A DNA stretch of 64,000 nt, taken from the NCBI RefSeq assembly GCF_004367585.1, contig NZ_CP038015.1, positions 629,001 through 693,000 on the forward strand, written 5' to 3'. The translations under genes were made by a program, and so were the position numbers. The DNA comes from Paenisporosarcina antarctica. GTDB lineage: Bacteria > Bacillota > Bacilli > Bacillales_A > Planococcaceae. The notes under the pieces were generated by a model that was given only the letters and a program-made list of their open reading frames with translations, ran no database searches and was not told the origin of the DNA. Shown piece after piece: positions 15,559-24,405 of the stretch. The first letter of the stretch is position 1. Each line of letters starts with the position of its first letter.

Positions 15559-15589
15559 AATTGACGGGTCAATGGTTGACCTATCAATT
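15559..15589. promoter_or_regulatory. palindromic operator of the MarR regulator
   Basis: AATTGAcgGGTCAA and TTGACCtaTCAATT form 14-base arms with two mismatches around TGG. The site lies immediately downstream of the promoter -10 and 21 bases before the marR start, as expected for autorepression. Confidence 0.65.
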
Positions 15590-15610
15590 ACCTGAGAGGA
15601 AGTCAATATT

Positions 15611-16051
15611 TTGTCTAACTCATGTCCTAAAGAAGAAAAAATTGTCTATCGATTATATGAGATAAGTAAACAAATGAGTCCTAAGTTTGAGCGCTGTACA
15701 GGCATTAGTCAGTCACGGTTAGATCTTTTGAACAAGTTGTTTGAAAAGGAAGAAATTAGTCAGACAGCATTACAAAAAGAAGTGAACATAGATCATGCTG
15801 CTGTAACTAGACATTTAAAGCAGCTAGAAGAAAAGGGGATGGTTTCGAGACGCAAAAATCCCGCTGATAATCGATTTACGTTTGTTCGTCTTACAGATGA
15901 AGGGCGTGAAAGAATCGCTTCTTATCAGGATGAGAAACAACGATTCATTTCTAAAGTATTAGCAGGCTTTGCGGAAGAGGAACGTTCAATCCTATTGGAA
16001 ATGCTAATTCGTATACAGGACAATGTTAAGAATATTGATCCGAACGACTAG
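15611..16051 (+). CDS. MarR-family regulator, candidate thiol/electrophile sensor
   Basis: 146 residues from a TTG with GAGGAAG upstream. The winged helix is typical: EISQTALQKEVNIDHAAVTRHLKQLEEKGMVSR and then the wing NPADNRFTFVRLT. Only two cysteines are present, C5 and C29 (FERCTGIS), both near the N terminus, which would allow redox or quinone sensing (inference). It heads an operon of redox enzymes and probably represses it. Confidence 0.88.
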   Translation: MSNSCPKEEKIVYRLYEISKQMSPKFERCTGISQSRLDLLNKLFEKEEISQTALQKEVNIDHAAVTRHLKQLEEKGMVSRRKNPADNRFTFVRLTDEGRERIASYQDEKQRFISKVLAGFAEEERSILLEMLIRIQDNVKNIDPND

Positions 16052-16116
16052 ATAATTACTTAATAAATGCTACATGTAATCAACTAAATGAAAGTAGTTA
16101 TAAAGGAGAATGACAA

Positions 16117-16752
16117 ATGAACCAAACACTAATAAATGACTTTAATGAAATCGTGACAGGACGCCGATCTATTCGGAATTATGACCCAACCGTAAAAATT
16201 AGTCGACTAGAAATGACTGAAATTTTAACAAAAGCCACTCTTGCTCCTTCTTCTGTAAATCTACAACCATGGCGTTTTGTTGTCATTGACAGCCCACAAG
16301 GAAAAGCGACTTTAGCTCCCTTAGCAAAATTCAATCAAACTCAAGTAGAAACGTCTGCTGCAGTAATTGCTGTATTTGCAGATATGAAAAGCCTAGACTA
16401 TGTAGATGAAATTTATGGACAAGCAGTGGCTGAAGGGCATATGTCAGCTGAAGTAAGAGATATGCAGCTACCAGCAATTAAAGGATTAATTAGCACTATG
16501 ACACCAGAACAACTAAAGGATATGAATTTAATCGATTCTGGTTTAGTTTCTATGCAGTTGATGCTAGCAGCACGAGCTTACGGCTATGACACGAATCCAA
16601 TCGGAGGCTATGAAAAAGACAAAATAGCAGAAGCTTTTGACATGGATAAAGAGCGATACTATCCGGTTATGCTTATTTCAATGGGGAAAGCGAAAGATAT
16701 GGGATACCAATCTGTCCGTCTGCCAATTGAGTCCATTACTGAGTGGAAGTAA
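16117..16752 (+). CDS. nitroreductase-family protein
   Basis: 211 residues with the FMN-dependent nitroreductase fold: GRRSIRNYDP (FMN phosphate contact), TLAPSSVNLQPWRFVV, and IGGYEKDKIAEAF near the C terminus. The family reduces nitroaromatics, quinones or flavins using NAD(P)H. AAAGGAG lies 8 bases before the ATG. Second gene of the MarR operon. Confidence 0.88.
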   Translation: MNQTLINDFNEIVTGRRSIRNYDPTVKISRLEMTEILTKATLAPSSVNLQPWRFVVIDSPQGKATLAPLAKFNQTQVETSAAVIAVFADMKSLDYVDEIYGQAVAEGHMSAEVRDMQLPAIKGLISTMTPEQLKDMNLIDSGLVSMQLMLAARAYGYDTNPIGGYEKDKIAEAFDMDKERYYPVMLISMGKAKDMGYQSVRLPIESITEWK

Positions 16753-16795
16753 AGTGAACTAAACCAACAACCTATAGAAAAGAGGATCATATACG

Positions 16796-17086
16796 ATGAT
16801 AATTATTCACGCTAAATTTCAATTACAAGCAGACCAAGAACAAGCCTTTTTAGAAGAAATTCGCCAACTAATTACAGGTTCTAGAGCAGAAAGTGCTAAC
16901 TTTTCTTATGATTTAATGAAAGATACGGAAAATGAATATGTCTATACGATGGTTGAAGTATGGGCAGATTTAGCAGGTGTCGAGAGCCATAATAAAAGTG
17001 ATCATTACATTTCCTTTGTCGGTAAGGCTCCACAATATTTAGCACGTCCTTTAGATGTGAAAGTTTATGAAAGTAAAGAAATATAG
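16796..17086 (+). CDS. antibiotic biosynthesis monooxygenase (ABM) domain protein
   Basis: 96 residues with the dimeric ferredoxin-like ABM fold: IIIHAKFQLQADQEQAFLEEI at the N terminus and YVYTMVEVWADLAGVESH in the middle. Relatives such as YgiN act on quinols or other aromatic compounds without a cofactor. Its place between a nitroreductase and a quinone oxidoreductase suggests handling of quinones. Confidence 0.82.
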   Translation: MIIIHAKFQLQADQEQAFLEEIRQLITGSRAESANFSYDLMKDTENEYVYTMVEVWADLAGVESHNKSDHYISFVGKAPQYLARPLDVKVYESKEI

Positions 17087-17126
17087 AATTTAAAAACTTA
17101 CTAAAAATTCACTGGAGGTTATATAT

Positions 17127-18065
17127 ATGAAAGCCATTGTTATAGATCAATACGGTGATAAAGAAATGCTCCAAGAAAGAGAAATTGCACAACCGATTAT
17201 TCAAGATGATCAAGTGCTTCTTGAAATTCATTCTACATCGATTAATCCGATTGATTGGAAACTGCGTGCAGGTTATTTGAAGGAGATGCTTCCTTTTGAA
17301 TTTCCAATTATTCTTGGTTGGGATGCAGCAGGAATCATTGTCGAAAAGGGGAAGAATGTTTCTAATTTTGAAGTAGGTGACCGAGTATTCGCTAGGCCCG
17401 CAACTACAAGACAAGGTACCTATGCTGAATATGTTGCGGTAGAGGAAAACTTACTAGCTCATATGCCAGCTTCTATGAGTTTTGATGAGGCGGCAGCCAT
17501 CCCATTAGCAGGTCTAACAGCGTGGCAGTGTTTAGTGGATTTTAGTGGAATTAAAAAAGATGATAAAGTCTTGATTCATGCAGGAGCAGGTGGTGTTGGA
17601 AACTTTGCTATTCAAATTGCCAAATCATTCGGTGCTTACGTGGTAACGACAGCTAGTGGCAAAAATGAAGAGTTTGTAAAGTCGTTAGGTGCAGCTAGAG
17701 TCATTGATTATAATAAAGAAGATTTTAGTGAGATTCTTCATGACTTTGATATCGTTTTAGATTCAATGGGTGGAGAGATTCAAACAAAAAGCTACAAAGT
17801 ATTAAGACCACACGGCAAACTAGTTTCCATAGCGCAACCGCCTACAGAAGAAGAGGCGAAAAAACATCAAGTGGACGCTGGATTTGTTTGGCTGGAACCA
17901 AAAGGTGAACAGTTACAGCACTTAGCTGACATGTACGAATCAGGCAAACTAAAAGCGGTGATTGGTGAAACTTTTGACTTTAATGAAAAAGGTCTTAAAG
18001 AAGCACATGCATTAAGTGAGACACATCATGCACGTGGTAAAATTGTCATTCGAATTAAAAAATAA
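17127..18065 (+). CDS. NAD(P)H-dependent quinone oxidoreductase, zinc-independent MDR
   Basis: 312 residues. GroES-like N-terminal domain (SINPIDWKLRAGYL, GWDAAGIIVEKG), then a Rossmann domain with HAGAGGVGNFAIQIAKSFGA. The structural and catalytic zinc cysteines of alcohol dehydrogenases are absent, as in QOR-type enzymes. It likely reduces quinones or enones with NADPH. Ribosome binding site TGGAGG. Last gene of the MarR operon. Confidence 0.88.
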   Translation: MKAIVIDQYGDKEMLQEREIAQPIIQDDQVLLEIHSTSINPIDWKLRAGYLKEMLPFEFPIILGWDAAGIIVEKGKNVSNFEVGDRVFARPATTRQGTYAEYVAVEENLLAHMPASMSFDEAAAIPLAGLTAWQCLVDFSGIKKDDKVLIHAGAGGVGNFAIQIAKSFGAYVVTTASGKNEEFVKSLGAARVIDYNKEDFSEILHDFDIVLDSMGGEIQTKSYKVLRPHGKLVSIAQPPTEEEAKKHQVDAGFVWLEPKGEQLQHLADMYESGKLKAVIGETFDFNEKGLKEAHALSETHHARGKIVIRIKK

Positions 18066-18206
18066 GTTTGAGAAAAAACAATCAAATTATTCCTGACAAT
18101 TAGAGGTAAAAAGTAATTTAGTAACTAATCTGTCGCTGGATTCCTATTAAAATTCCCCATCCTAGGATCCCCCTATATTATTCACTATAATTGTATAAAT
18201 AAAAAT

Positions 18207-18249
18207 GACACCTTTAATCTGCTATCAGTATGATTGAAGGTGTCTTTTG
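18207..18249 (+). terminator. intrinsic terminator of the MarR operon
   Basis: GACACCTTTAATC/GATTGAAGGTGTC, 13-bp stem with one G-T pair, followed by TTTTG. Confidence 0.8.
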
Positions 18250-18387
18250 TATGAATTGTTGAGATATTGTATAGGAGTTGTTGCATCTATTTAAGGTTAG
18301 AATTTTGATTATTATTTTATACGGATTCGTTAGTACGTTTAAAAATACTAGTTTAAACTTAATTTGATATCTTCAATTATTCCATTT

Positions 18388-18460
18388 CATAAACCTTCAA
18401 TGATATTTTATTGAGCATATCAACAATATCAGCTGAATCATTTGGTTTTGGTTTGAAAAT
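18388..18460 (-). pseudogene. decayed fragment of a tlp-like spore protein gene
   Basis: Read on the minus strand, FQTKTKPNDSADIVD resembles the N terminus of the intact Tlp at 33431-33652 (IKPIPNDSADNAER). A further stretch around 18388-18402 matches that gene's 'AAACCTTCAAT' region. The middle of the gene is missing and no ribosome binding site remains. Confidence 0.5.
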
Positions 18461-18818
18461 AAATATTTAATTTCATTCTTCATATATTAAAAAACCTTCA
18501 AAAGAGGTGTTCTCAAGTTCATGTAATAAGTGCTATTTTTCACATATTAGTGTAGTTCTAACGACTAAATACTTCGGCCTACGAATGAAACAATTTTGTG
18601 GGTCGAAATATATATCTATTCCTATACCTTTTGATATATCTATTTTTAACTGGATTATAAATCCATATTACAAAAGAACTGAATATTTAAATAATATATA
18701 CTCCTGCAATTTTCTTTGCTATGCTGTCTGGGAATCAATGACAAAAACTAGTAAAAGGGGGGGTTAAGAAGGACTAAGATAATTTAAGGGTAAATAAAAA
18801 TCAAAAGGAGCGGATGAT

Positions 18819-20015
18819 GTGAAGAAGAAATGGGTTAGTACATTAGGTATTTTAGGTTTATGTACTTGTTTGACATTACCGGTATATGCAGCTGAAATGG
18901 TTAGCAAGCCTGAAACACATCACCATGAGAATGCCATTTCTGGATTCGTCAACTACAGTGAATTACAGAAAACCCTCCGTCAAATTGAAGAGAAGAGCAA
19001 AGGACTTGTTCAAGTGGAAGTGGCTGGAAAGTCACACAATGGCTTGGATATTTACACAGCAACGGTCGGCACTGGAGATAAAGTTATTCTTGTTCAAAGT
19101 GAAATTCATGGGAATGAAAAAACAGGTACGGTAGCACTCCTGAATTTATTGCAAAATCTTTCAACTAACTCGAAACAAGCACAAGAAATACGTGAGGAAT
19201 TGACACTTGTCTTTATGCCGATGATGAATCCAGATGCCTCTGAGGCTGATAAGCGCAGAAACAGTATGACATGGGATGAAGTCCTAGACAAATTTCCACA
19301 ACTGACTGGTGCGACACCATCATGGAACTATTTGGACCGAGGTATCAGCCAAAGTTATAACTATGGGGAAAATCCTGGTTTTGACGTAAATCGTGACTTC
19401 AATCCGAATCTAAATTATGTTCCTGAAGCACAAGACTTTCCTGGTGCTTCTAATAAGCCAGGTTGGTTCATTACACCAGAATCACAGACTGCTCGTGATG
19501 TATACAAATCACTAAAAGATGAGTACGGAAATGTAGATGTCTTCGTAGATCTTCATCACCAAGGTATGTATTACGTGGAAGGTACAGCTGACAAAGTAAC
19601 ACTTTCTTTATCCGCACAGTTTGTTCCGGATCCAAATACGTCGGAAGGTGCTAAATACGCAGAATATGCGGAAAACTATAGGTATGATTATTCAAGACAA
19701 TTAAATGTTGCCGCTTACAATGAACTACAATCTTACGGCAACTCTAAATTCACAAATATCTCTCTTTATTCCCAAGGACTTGACCTTCCAGGAACCGCGC
19801 TTGGTAGTTATGCATTAAATGGAAGCGGAACCGTTCTTTTCGAAGTAAGAGGACAGACTCAAATGATGGGGCATAAAGAAAAAGGGCAACTTGTAAAATC
19901 AGTAGAACGAGGCCTTACTGGAATTATCGAAGCGGTAGCTGATGGTTCAATTGAAACATTGAATCCTGAAGATTACGATAATATTCCGCTTACATCAAAT
20001 AAACCATCCAACTAA
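18819..20015 (+). CDS. secreted M14-family zinc carboxypeptidase (first of two)
   Basis: 398 residues from GTG 18819 (AAGGAG 9 bases upstream). Signal peptide residues 1-24, cut near VYA-A. Zinc ligands H97 and E100 (SEIHGNEKTG) and a later His in VDLHHQG near residue 247; the catalytic Glu is in LFEVRGQ near residue 348. It would remove C-terminal residues from peptides outside the cell. 51 bases separate it from a paralogue on the same strand. Confidence 0.88.
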   Translation: MKKKWVSTLGILGLCTCLTLPVYAAEMVSKPETHHHENAISGFVNYSELQKTLRQIEEKSKGLVQVEVAGKSHNGLDIYTATVGTGDKVILVQSEIHGNEKTGTVALLNLLQNLSTNSKQAQEIREELTLVFMPMMNPDASEADKRRNSMTWDEVLDKFPQLTGATPSWNYLDRGISQSYNYGENPGFDVNRDFNPNLNYVPEAQDFPGASNKPGWFITPESQTARDVYKSLKDEYGNVDVFVDLHHQGMYYVEGTADKVTLSLSAQFVPDPNTSEGAKYAEYAENYRYDYSRQLNVAAYNELQSYGNSKFTNISLYSQGLDLPGTALGSYALNGSGTVLFEVRGQTQMMGHKEKGQLVKSVERGLTGIIEAVADGSIETLNPEDYDNIPLTSNKPSN

Positions 20016-20066
20016 ACTATCAATATTTTGATAATTCAATATGATGAAAACCAAGGAGGAAATTAA

Positions 20067-21107
20067 ATGAAGAAAACCGTACTTACTTTATCCATTGCTG
20101 GAGCGATGATGCTCAGCGTATCGCCCTTCGGTTCTCCCGTTGCGAACGCGGTAGGAAATGGTCCTACTTATGGAGGGAATGAAACGATTAACACTTCGAT
20201 ACTCCATACTTATGATGAAATGGCGGACTACCTAAAGAAACAGGATGTCAAACAACAGGATATGAAACTTGAAGTAATTGGCCAAAGTATCAAGGGAAGG
20301 GATTTATATCTGGCGAAGTATATAAAAAACCCTAAAAATCCAACGATTTTGTTTTTAACCCAGCAGCATGGAAATGAACAGCTTACAACTGAAGGTGCTC
20401 TTGAATTTATTAAGCATCTAGGTACAGACAAGATGAAAGGTGTTACAGACGGGGTTAATATCTTAATCGTTCCTATGCTGAATGCAGATGGCGCTATGGG
20501 TGATGTGGACTTCTCTCTTGATGATTATATCGCAAAGGGAGATAGGAATTTAACTCGCTATAATGCAGCGGAAGTAGACTTGAACCGTGATCATATAACT
20601 AAAATCCAACCAGAAACAAAAGCACTGCATAATAATGTTATGAAGAAATATAATATTGATTACATGATTGATCTTCATCATCAAGGAGCAATGAGTGAAA
20701 GGGACGGTAAGCTTGTTTCTGGGTCTATCCTTTATCCTACAACTCCAAATGCTGATCCGGAAGTTGTACAAAAATCCAAACAACTCGGTGCAGTTGTGTT
20801 TGATGCCATCGATGAAAAAGGTTGGGGCCACCTTGGCAAATACAACGGAGGATCTGCTGAAACAATCAGCAGAAACGGTATTGCCGTAGAATACGGTATT
20901 TCAACACTCTTATTCGAAATGCGAGGAATGTCCGATCATGAATACGAATCATATGTGTTAGGGCAAAAGAGCAATGGCTATTTGATAAAACAAACCGTTA
21001 CAACTCTTGATGCAACGGTTCGTGCAATTGCAGACCGTTCAATTGAATCGAAAGATACATCATTTTGGGATTCACTTTCTTACCAAACAACACGTCCTTC
21101 AGAATGA
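20067..21107 (+). CDS. secreted M14-family zinc carboxypeptidase (second of two)
   Basis: 346 residues with signal peptide 1-28 (cut near ANA). Zinc ligands H101 and E104 (QQHGNEQLTTE) and His of IDLHHQGA; catalytic Glu in LLFEMRGM. It is a diverged paralogue of the upstream gene, so the pair arose by tandem duplication or serves different substrates. Strong AAGGAGG ribosome binding site. Confidence 0.88.
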   Translation: MKKTVLTLSIAGAMMLSVSPFGSPVANAVGNGPTYGGNETINTSILHTYDEMADYLKKQDVKQQDMKLEVIGQSIKGRDLYLAKYIKNPKNPTILFLTQQHGNEQLTTEGALEFIKHLGTDKMKGVTDGVNILIVPMLNADGAMGDVDFSLDDYIAKGDRNLTRYNAAEVDLNRDHITKIQPETKALHNNVMKKYNIDYMIDLHHQGAMSERDGKLVSGSILYPTTPNADPEVVQKSKQLGAVVFDAIDEKGWGHLGKYNGGSAETISRNGIAVEYGISTLLFEMRGMSDHEYESYVLGQKSNGYLIKQTVTTLDATVRAIADRSIESKDTSFWDSLSYQTTRPSE

Positions 21108-21111
21108 TTTA

Positions 21112-21152
21112 AAAAACGCCTCTGGTAGAAATATACCGAGAGGCGTTTTTTT
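21112..21152 (+). terminator. intrinsic terminator of the carboxypeptidase pair
   Basis: ACGCCTC and GGTA pair with TACC and GAGGCGT, followed by seven T. Confidence 0.9.
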
Positions 21153-21283
21153 GTATTGTGTGGATGTTTATTGATTGTCATTTATTCTTAATAAATTTTT
21201 CTTTGATAACAACTTAATAAAAAATAGAAATACTAAAAATAATGCTAATTTGAGTAATAAATCTGAGGTATTTAATTACATGT

Positions 21284-21583
21284 TCAACCAGGAAAGGACT
21301 CTAAAAACTCATCATGGCTTATAGAATAATATTTTTGGTAATTTTTTATTGCATGGATTCTTTTCACTATACGTGGATCTTCCATCATATATATTTTCAT
21401 TTGATGAATTTCTTCTTCATTTTCTAAATAATGAGCTTCGATTTTTTCCTCAGCGTAGTCAAATAAAGTAACTATCTCTTTTTTATTGGTAGTAACAGGA
21501 ATAAACACAAAGTATTCGTATTCACCTCTGATTCCTAAATATTCACCAGAATCATCCTTGAAATATTTAAATAATAACATCAT
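21284..21583 (-). CDS. hypothetical protein
   Basis: 99 residues (or 98 from the second ATG, which is better spaced from AAGGAG). No signal peptide, membrane helix or known motif; charged and Tyr-rich (GIRGEYEYFVFIPV, ENEEEIHQMKIYMM). Not recognised. It stands alone, convergent with the carboxypeptidase operon. The good ribosome binding site is the main support. Confidence 0.6.
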   Translation of the reverse strand: MMLLFKYFKDDSGEYLGIRGEYEYFVFIPVTTNKKEIVTLFDYAEEKIEAHYLENEEEIHQMKIYMMEDPRIVKRIHAIKNYQKYYSISHDEFLESFPG

Positions 21584-21684
21584 GCAGCTCCTTAAATTTT
21601 TCTCCTTATTATTGTCAAAATAAATATTATTTATTCAATTGTTATTGGGAATTTGAAATCGCTATGTTTGTAAATTCGGGTATC

Positions 21685-21893
21685 GTGAGGAAGTTATTGG
21701 AGGCATATAATTGAATTCTCAAAAGGGATGGAAAGATAGTGGTTTAAAGTATTATCTGTAGATGCATCAACTGCTCGTCGGCAATTTTAAAAACGCTTTG
21801 GTATGACTTTTGTTGAGTATGCTTGAACAAGAAGGATGAATAGCCACGAATATATTGGAGCTGGACGGGATGTCATGATGCGCAACTTGTTGC
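21685..21893 (+). pseudogene. remnant of an Ada/AraC-type DNA repair activator
   Basis: Reads VRKLLEAYN, then after a frameshift near 21727 WFKVLSVDASTARRQF, stop, KRFGMTFVEYA, stop, TRRM. This matches the AraC-type helix-turn-helix region of Ada family alkylation-response proteins (VDASTARRQFKKRFGMTFVEYARARRMG), from memory. At least two stops and a frameshift make it non-functional; flanking parts of the gene are missing. Confidence 0.7.
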
Positions 21894-21977
21894 TACTCAT
21901 AAATATTATTTCAAAGAAACGATTCTTTATTACTAAAGCAAATTTGTCTAGTAAAAGCAAGAAAAGTAAGTCTAGTA

Positions 21978-21993
21978 ATGGAAGCGTTTTCAA
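21978..21993 (+). promoter_or_regulatory. cre site (CcpA operator) upstream of the transporter/lyase operon
   Basis: ATGGAAGCGTTTTCAA fits the cre consensus WTGNNARCGNWWWCAW at every position. It lies about 60 bases upstream of a TATAAT (22054-22059) and 100 bases before the first gene. It suggests carbon catabolite control by CcpA, as expected for a nutrient-degradation operon. Confidence 0.7.
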
Positions 21994-22094
21994 GAAAGCA
22001 AGAAAATGCTTTAATTCGAATTTAAATCTAGTGTGGCAAAAAAGCAAATAAAATATAATTTAAATAATCTAAATATTAAAAAGGAGGTGTGGAT

Positions 22095-22712
22095 TTGAGT
22101 TATCTTATTTCAAACTTTGATAAAGTCTTTAAGTTGTTCATCGAGCATCTGTATCTTGTATCACTTTCATTATCTGTAGCTCTCATCATCGCTACAGTGT
22201 TGGGGATTACAATATCTAGATATAAAAGGCTCTATACACCGGTAATTGGGGTATTAGGGGTAATTTATACAATTCCTAGTATTGCGTTGTTTGCCTTAAT
22301 GATTCCATTAATAGGGTTAGGTTTTAAGTCAGCGTTTATTGCACTAGTTGCTTATTCACAAATGATACTTGTACGTAATATTGTTGCAGCAATTAGAGGG
22401 ATTGAACCATCTATTATTGAGGCTGCAAAAGGTATGGGAATGGGTAAGTGGAGAATTTTATTCAAAATTGAAATACCTCTTGCCCTCCCCGTAGTTATTG
22501 CAGGTATAAGAATAGCAACGGTTTCAATTATTGGTATTGCTACAATTGCAGCTTATATTAACGCAGGTGGATTGGGAGAATTGATCTTTGAAGGTATTTA
22601 TCAAGATCATTCGCAAAAAATTATTGCAGGAACGATTGCAGTCGCATTTTTAGCAGTTTCTGCAGATATCGGATTTAGATTACTTGAAAAAAAATTAAAC
22701 ATGCAAGGTTAA
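22095..22712 (+). CDS. quaternary-amine ABC transporter permease, OpuCB/HutW-like
   Basis: 205 residues with five to six membrane helices and the permease EAA loop (IEAAKGMGMGKWRILFKIEIP), which contacts the ATPase. It belongs to the OpuC/ProW group of betaine-type importers. Start is the TTG at 22095, 7 bases after AAGGAGG; the GTG at 22089 is too close to that site. First gene of a probable operon with a second permease, a binding protein, an ATPase, the HutH-like and HutU-like enzymes and a regulator. Confidence 0.85.
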   Translation: MSYLISNFDKVFKLFIEHLYLVSLSLSVALIIATVLGITISRYKRLYTPVIGVLGVIYTIPSIALFALMIPLIGLGFKSAFIALVAYSQMILVRNIVAAIRGIEPSIIEAAKGMGMGKWRILFKIEIPLALPVVIAGIRIATVSIIGIATIAAYINAGGLGELIFEGIYQDHSQKIIAGTIAVAFLAVSADIGFRLLEKKLNMQG

Positions 22713-22731
22713 TAGAAAGAGGGTGAATGAT

Positions 22732-23370
22732 GTGATCGTGAGTCAAGCTTACACCTATATCTTAAATAATATGGAAATTTTTTTAGGGGCAGTTAAAGTT
22801 CATCTTATTTTGAGTTCTGTGGCAGTTGCTATTGGTATTAGTATCTGTGTACCACTTGGGATTTTCCTAGCTAAAACAGAAAAGGCATCTCTAATTATTA
22901 TGAATGTCGTTAATATTGGTAGAATCATCCCAAGTTTAGCGGTGTTAGCGTTACTTATGCCTTTCGTTGGAATTGGTTTTTATCCATCATTAATTGCTTT
23001 AACATTACTGGTTTGTCCACCTATTTTGATAAATACCGTTATTGCGGTTAAGGAAGTAGATAAAAATATAGTAGAGGCAGCTTATGGAATGGGGATGGAT
23101 AAAGCAAGAGTTATTCGCAAAGTGGAACTCCCTTTAGCACTTCCTGTTATTATTACGGGCATAAAAACAGCTTCTGTGGAAGTTATTGCAAGTGCTACAC
23201 TAGCCGCCTTTATAGGAGGTGGTGGATTAGGCGTCTTTATTATTAATGGGATTGCAGGAGCAAATGCATCCATGCTACTAGTAGGAGCAATTCCTGTAGC
23301 CTTACTTGCACTTTCAGCAGAATTTATTTTGGGTGGTATTGAAAAACTTACAACACCGCCAACTACTTAA
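22732..23370 (+). CDS. quaternary-amine ABC transporter permease, OpuCD/HutW-like
   Basis: 212 residues, same fold as the first permease, with EAA loop VEAAYGMGMDKARVIRKVELP. Paired permeases are the rule in OpuB/OpuC systems. The GTG at 22732 has AGAGGG 8 bases upstream and is preferred over GTG 22723. 19 bases after the first permease. Confidence 0.85.
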   Translation: MIVSQAYTYILNNMEIFLGAVKVHLILSSVAVAIGISICVPLGIFLAKTEKASLIIMNVVNIGRIIPSLAVLALLMPFVGIGFYPSLIALTLLVCPPILINTVIAVKEVDKNIVEAAYGMGMDKARVIRKVELPLALPVIITGIKTASVEVIASATLAAFIGGGGLGVFIINGIAGANASMLLVGAIPVALLALSAEFILGGIEKLTTPPTT

Positions 23371-23398
23371 TTGTTTATAAAAAAGGAGGATTTAGAAA

Positions 23399-24322
23399 AT
23401 GAAAAGTCGGAAAATTCTTAGTTTATTTAGTTTCATTTTGATTATTTCTATTTTTGTTACTGGTTGTGGAGGGGCAGATTCTAGTTCGAAAACTAGTGAG
23501 GATGGAAAGCCAACTATAAGTGTAGGATCAAAAAACTTTACTGAACAATTTATTTTAGGTGAAATTTATTCTCAGGCTTTAGAAGCAGAAGGTTATCCAG
23601 TAGAACGAAAACTAAATCTTGGTGGTACTCTAGTGGCATTTGAAGCTTTAAAAAGTGGGGACATTGACCTTTATCCGGAATACACAGGTACTGCTTTAAT
23701 GGATATTTTAGATGGCGAACCATCAGGAGACGGAGATGCGGTCTATCAAGAAGTGAAAGATGGGTTGGCAAAAGATAATATTGAGGTTTTAGATAAAACG
23801 AATTTTAACAACACTTATGTGGTTGTTGCAACGAAAGAGATAGCTGAGAAGCACAATCTAAAAACATTGTCTGATTTAGCTGTGAAGGCACCAGAGCTAA
23901 ACTTTGCACTCATCCCAGAATTTTCAGAACGGGCAGATGGATTACCTGGTTTACAAAAAACATATGGTGGATTTGAATTTAAAAATACACAATTGTTTGA
24001 GATTGGTTTAAAATATCGGGCACTTACATCAGGTGAAGTGGATGTTACAATCGGATTCGGTACAGATGGGCAAATTGCTGGGTTTGATTTAGTGGCATTA
24101 GAAGATGATAAAAACTTTTGGCCTCCATATCATGCAGTACCTTTAGTGCGTAAAAGTATTGTAGAAGAAAATCCTGAAATTGCGGAAATTCTTAATAAAA
24201 TTAATGGATTATTAGATGATAAGAAAATGGCTTCATTAAACTGGAAAGCTGATGGGGAAGACAAAGAAGAACCATCGGATATTGCAAAGGAATTCCTTGA
24301 GGAAAATGGCTTTTTTGAGTAA
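23399..24322 (+). CDS. quaternary-amine substrate-binding lipoprotein, OpuCC-like
   Basis: 307 residues; lipobox VTGC (Cys23), then a periplasmic-type binding fold of the OpuAC/ProX family: ISVGSKNFTEQFILGEIYSQ, LYPEYTGTALMDIL and YRALTSGEVDVTIGFGTDGQI. It should capture a betaine-like compound outside the membrane. In this context the likely ligand is a trimethylated histidine derivative such as ergothioneine or hercynine (inference; EgtU is a related ergothioneine binder). Confidence 0.85.
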   Translation: MKSRKILSLFSFILIISIFVTGCGGADSSSKTSEDGKPTISVGSKNFTEQFILGEIYSQALEAEGYPVERKLNLGGTLVAFEALKSGDIDLYPEYTGTALMDILDGEPSGDGDAVYQEVKDGLAKDNIEVLDKTNFNNTYVVVATKEIAEKHNLKTLSDLAVKAPELNFALIPEFSERADGLPGLQKTYGGFEFKNTQLFEIGLKYRALTSGEVDVTIGFGTDGQIAGFDLVALEDDKNFWPPYHAVPLVRKSIVEENPEIAEILNKINGLLDDKKMASLNWKADGEDKEEPSDIAKEFLEENGFFE

Positions 24323-24359
24323 CGTGTAAGGCACTTTTTTTAAAGATATTTAAATATAT

Positions 24360-24388
24360 AAAGGGGGATCAATTTGATTCCCTTTTTG
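24360..24388 (+). terminator. intra-operon terminator/attenuator
   Basis: AAGGGGGATCAA pairs with TTGATTCCCTT, followed by TTTTTG, between the binding-protein and ATPase genes. Partial termination here would give more binding protein than ATPase and enzymes, a common arrangement in ABC operons. Confidence 0.65.
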
Positions 24389-24405
24389 TTCAAAGGAGGA
24401 TAATG

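Larger units (their letters stand above)
18066..18818. other. intergenic region with terminator and gene remnant
   Basis: About 750 bases. It holds the terminator at 18207 and a decayed tlp-like fragment on the minus strand. An 86-codon open frame at 18507-18767 is rejected (no homology-like features, odd composition). Confidence 0.5.

Noticed and set aside
18507-18767. 86-codon open frame with an upstream AGAGGTG
   Set aside because: Cys/Tyr/Phe-rich translation with no recognisable domain, in an AT-rich gap with decayed sequence around it. Likely chance.
22034-22046. Sigma-54 promoter (TGGC...GC) before the transporter operon
   Set aside because: GG and GC are only 7 bases apart where 10 are needed; a TATAAT lies just downstream instead.
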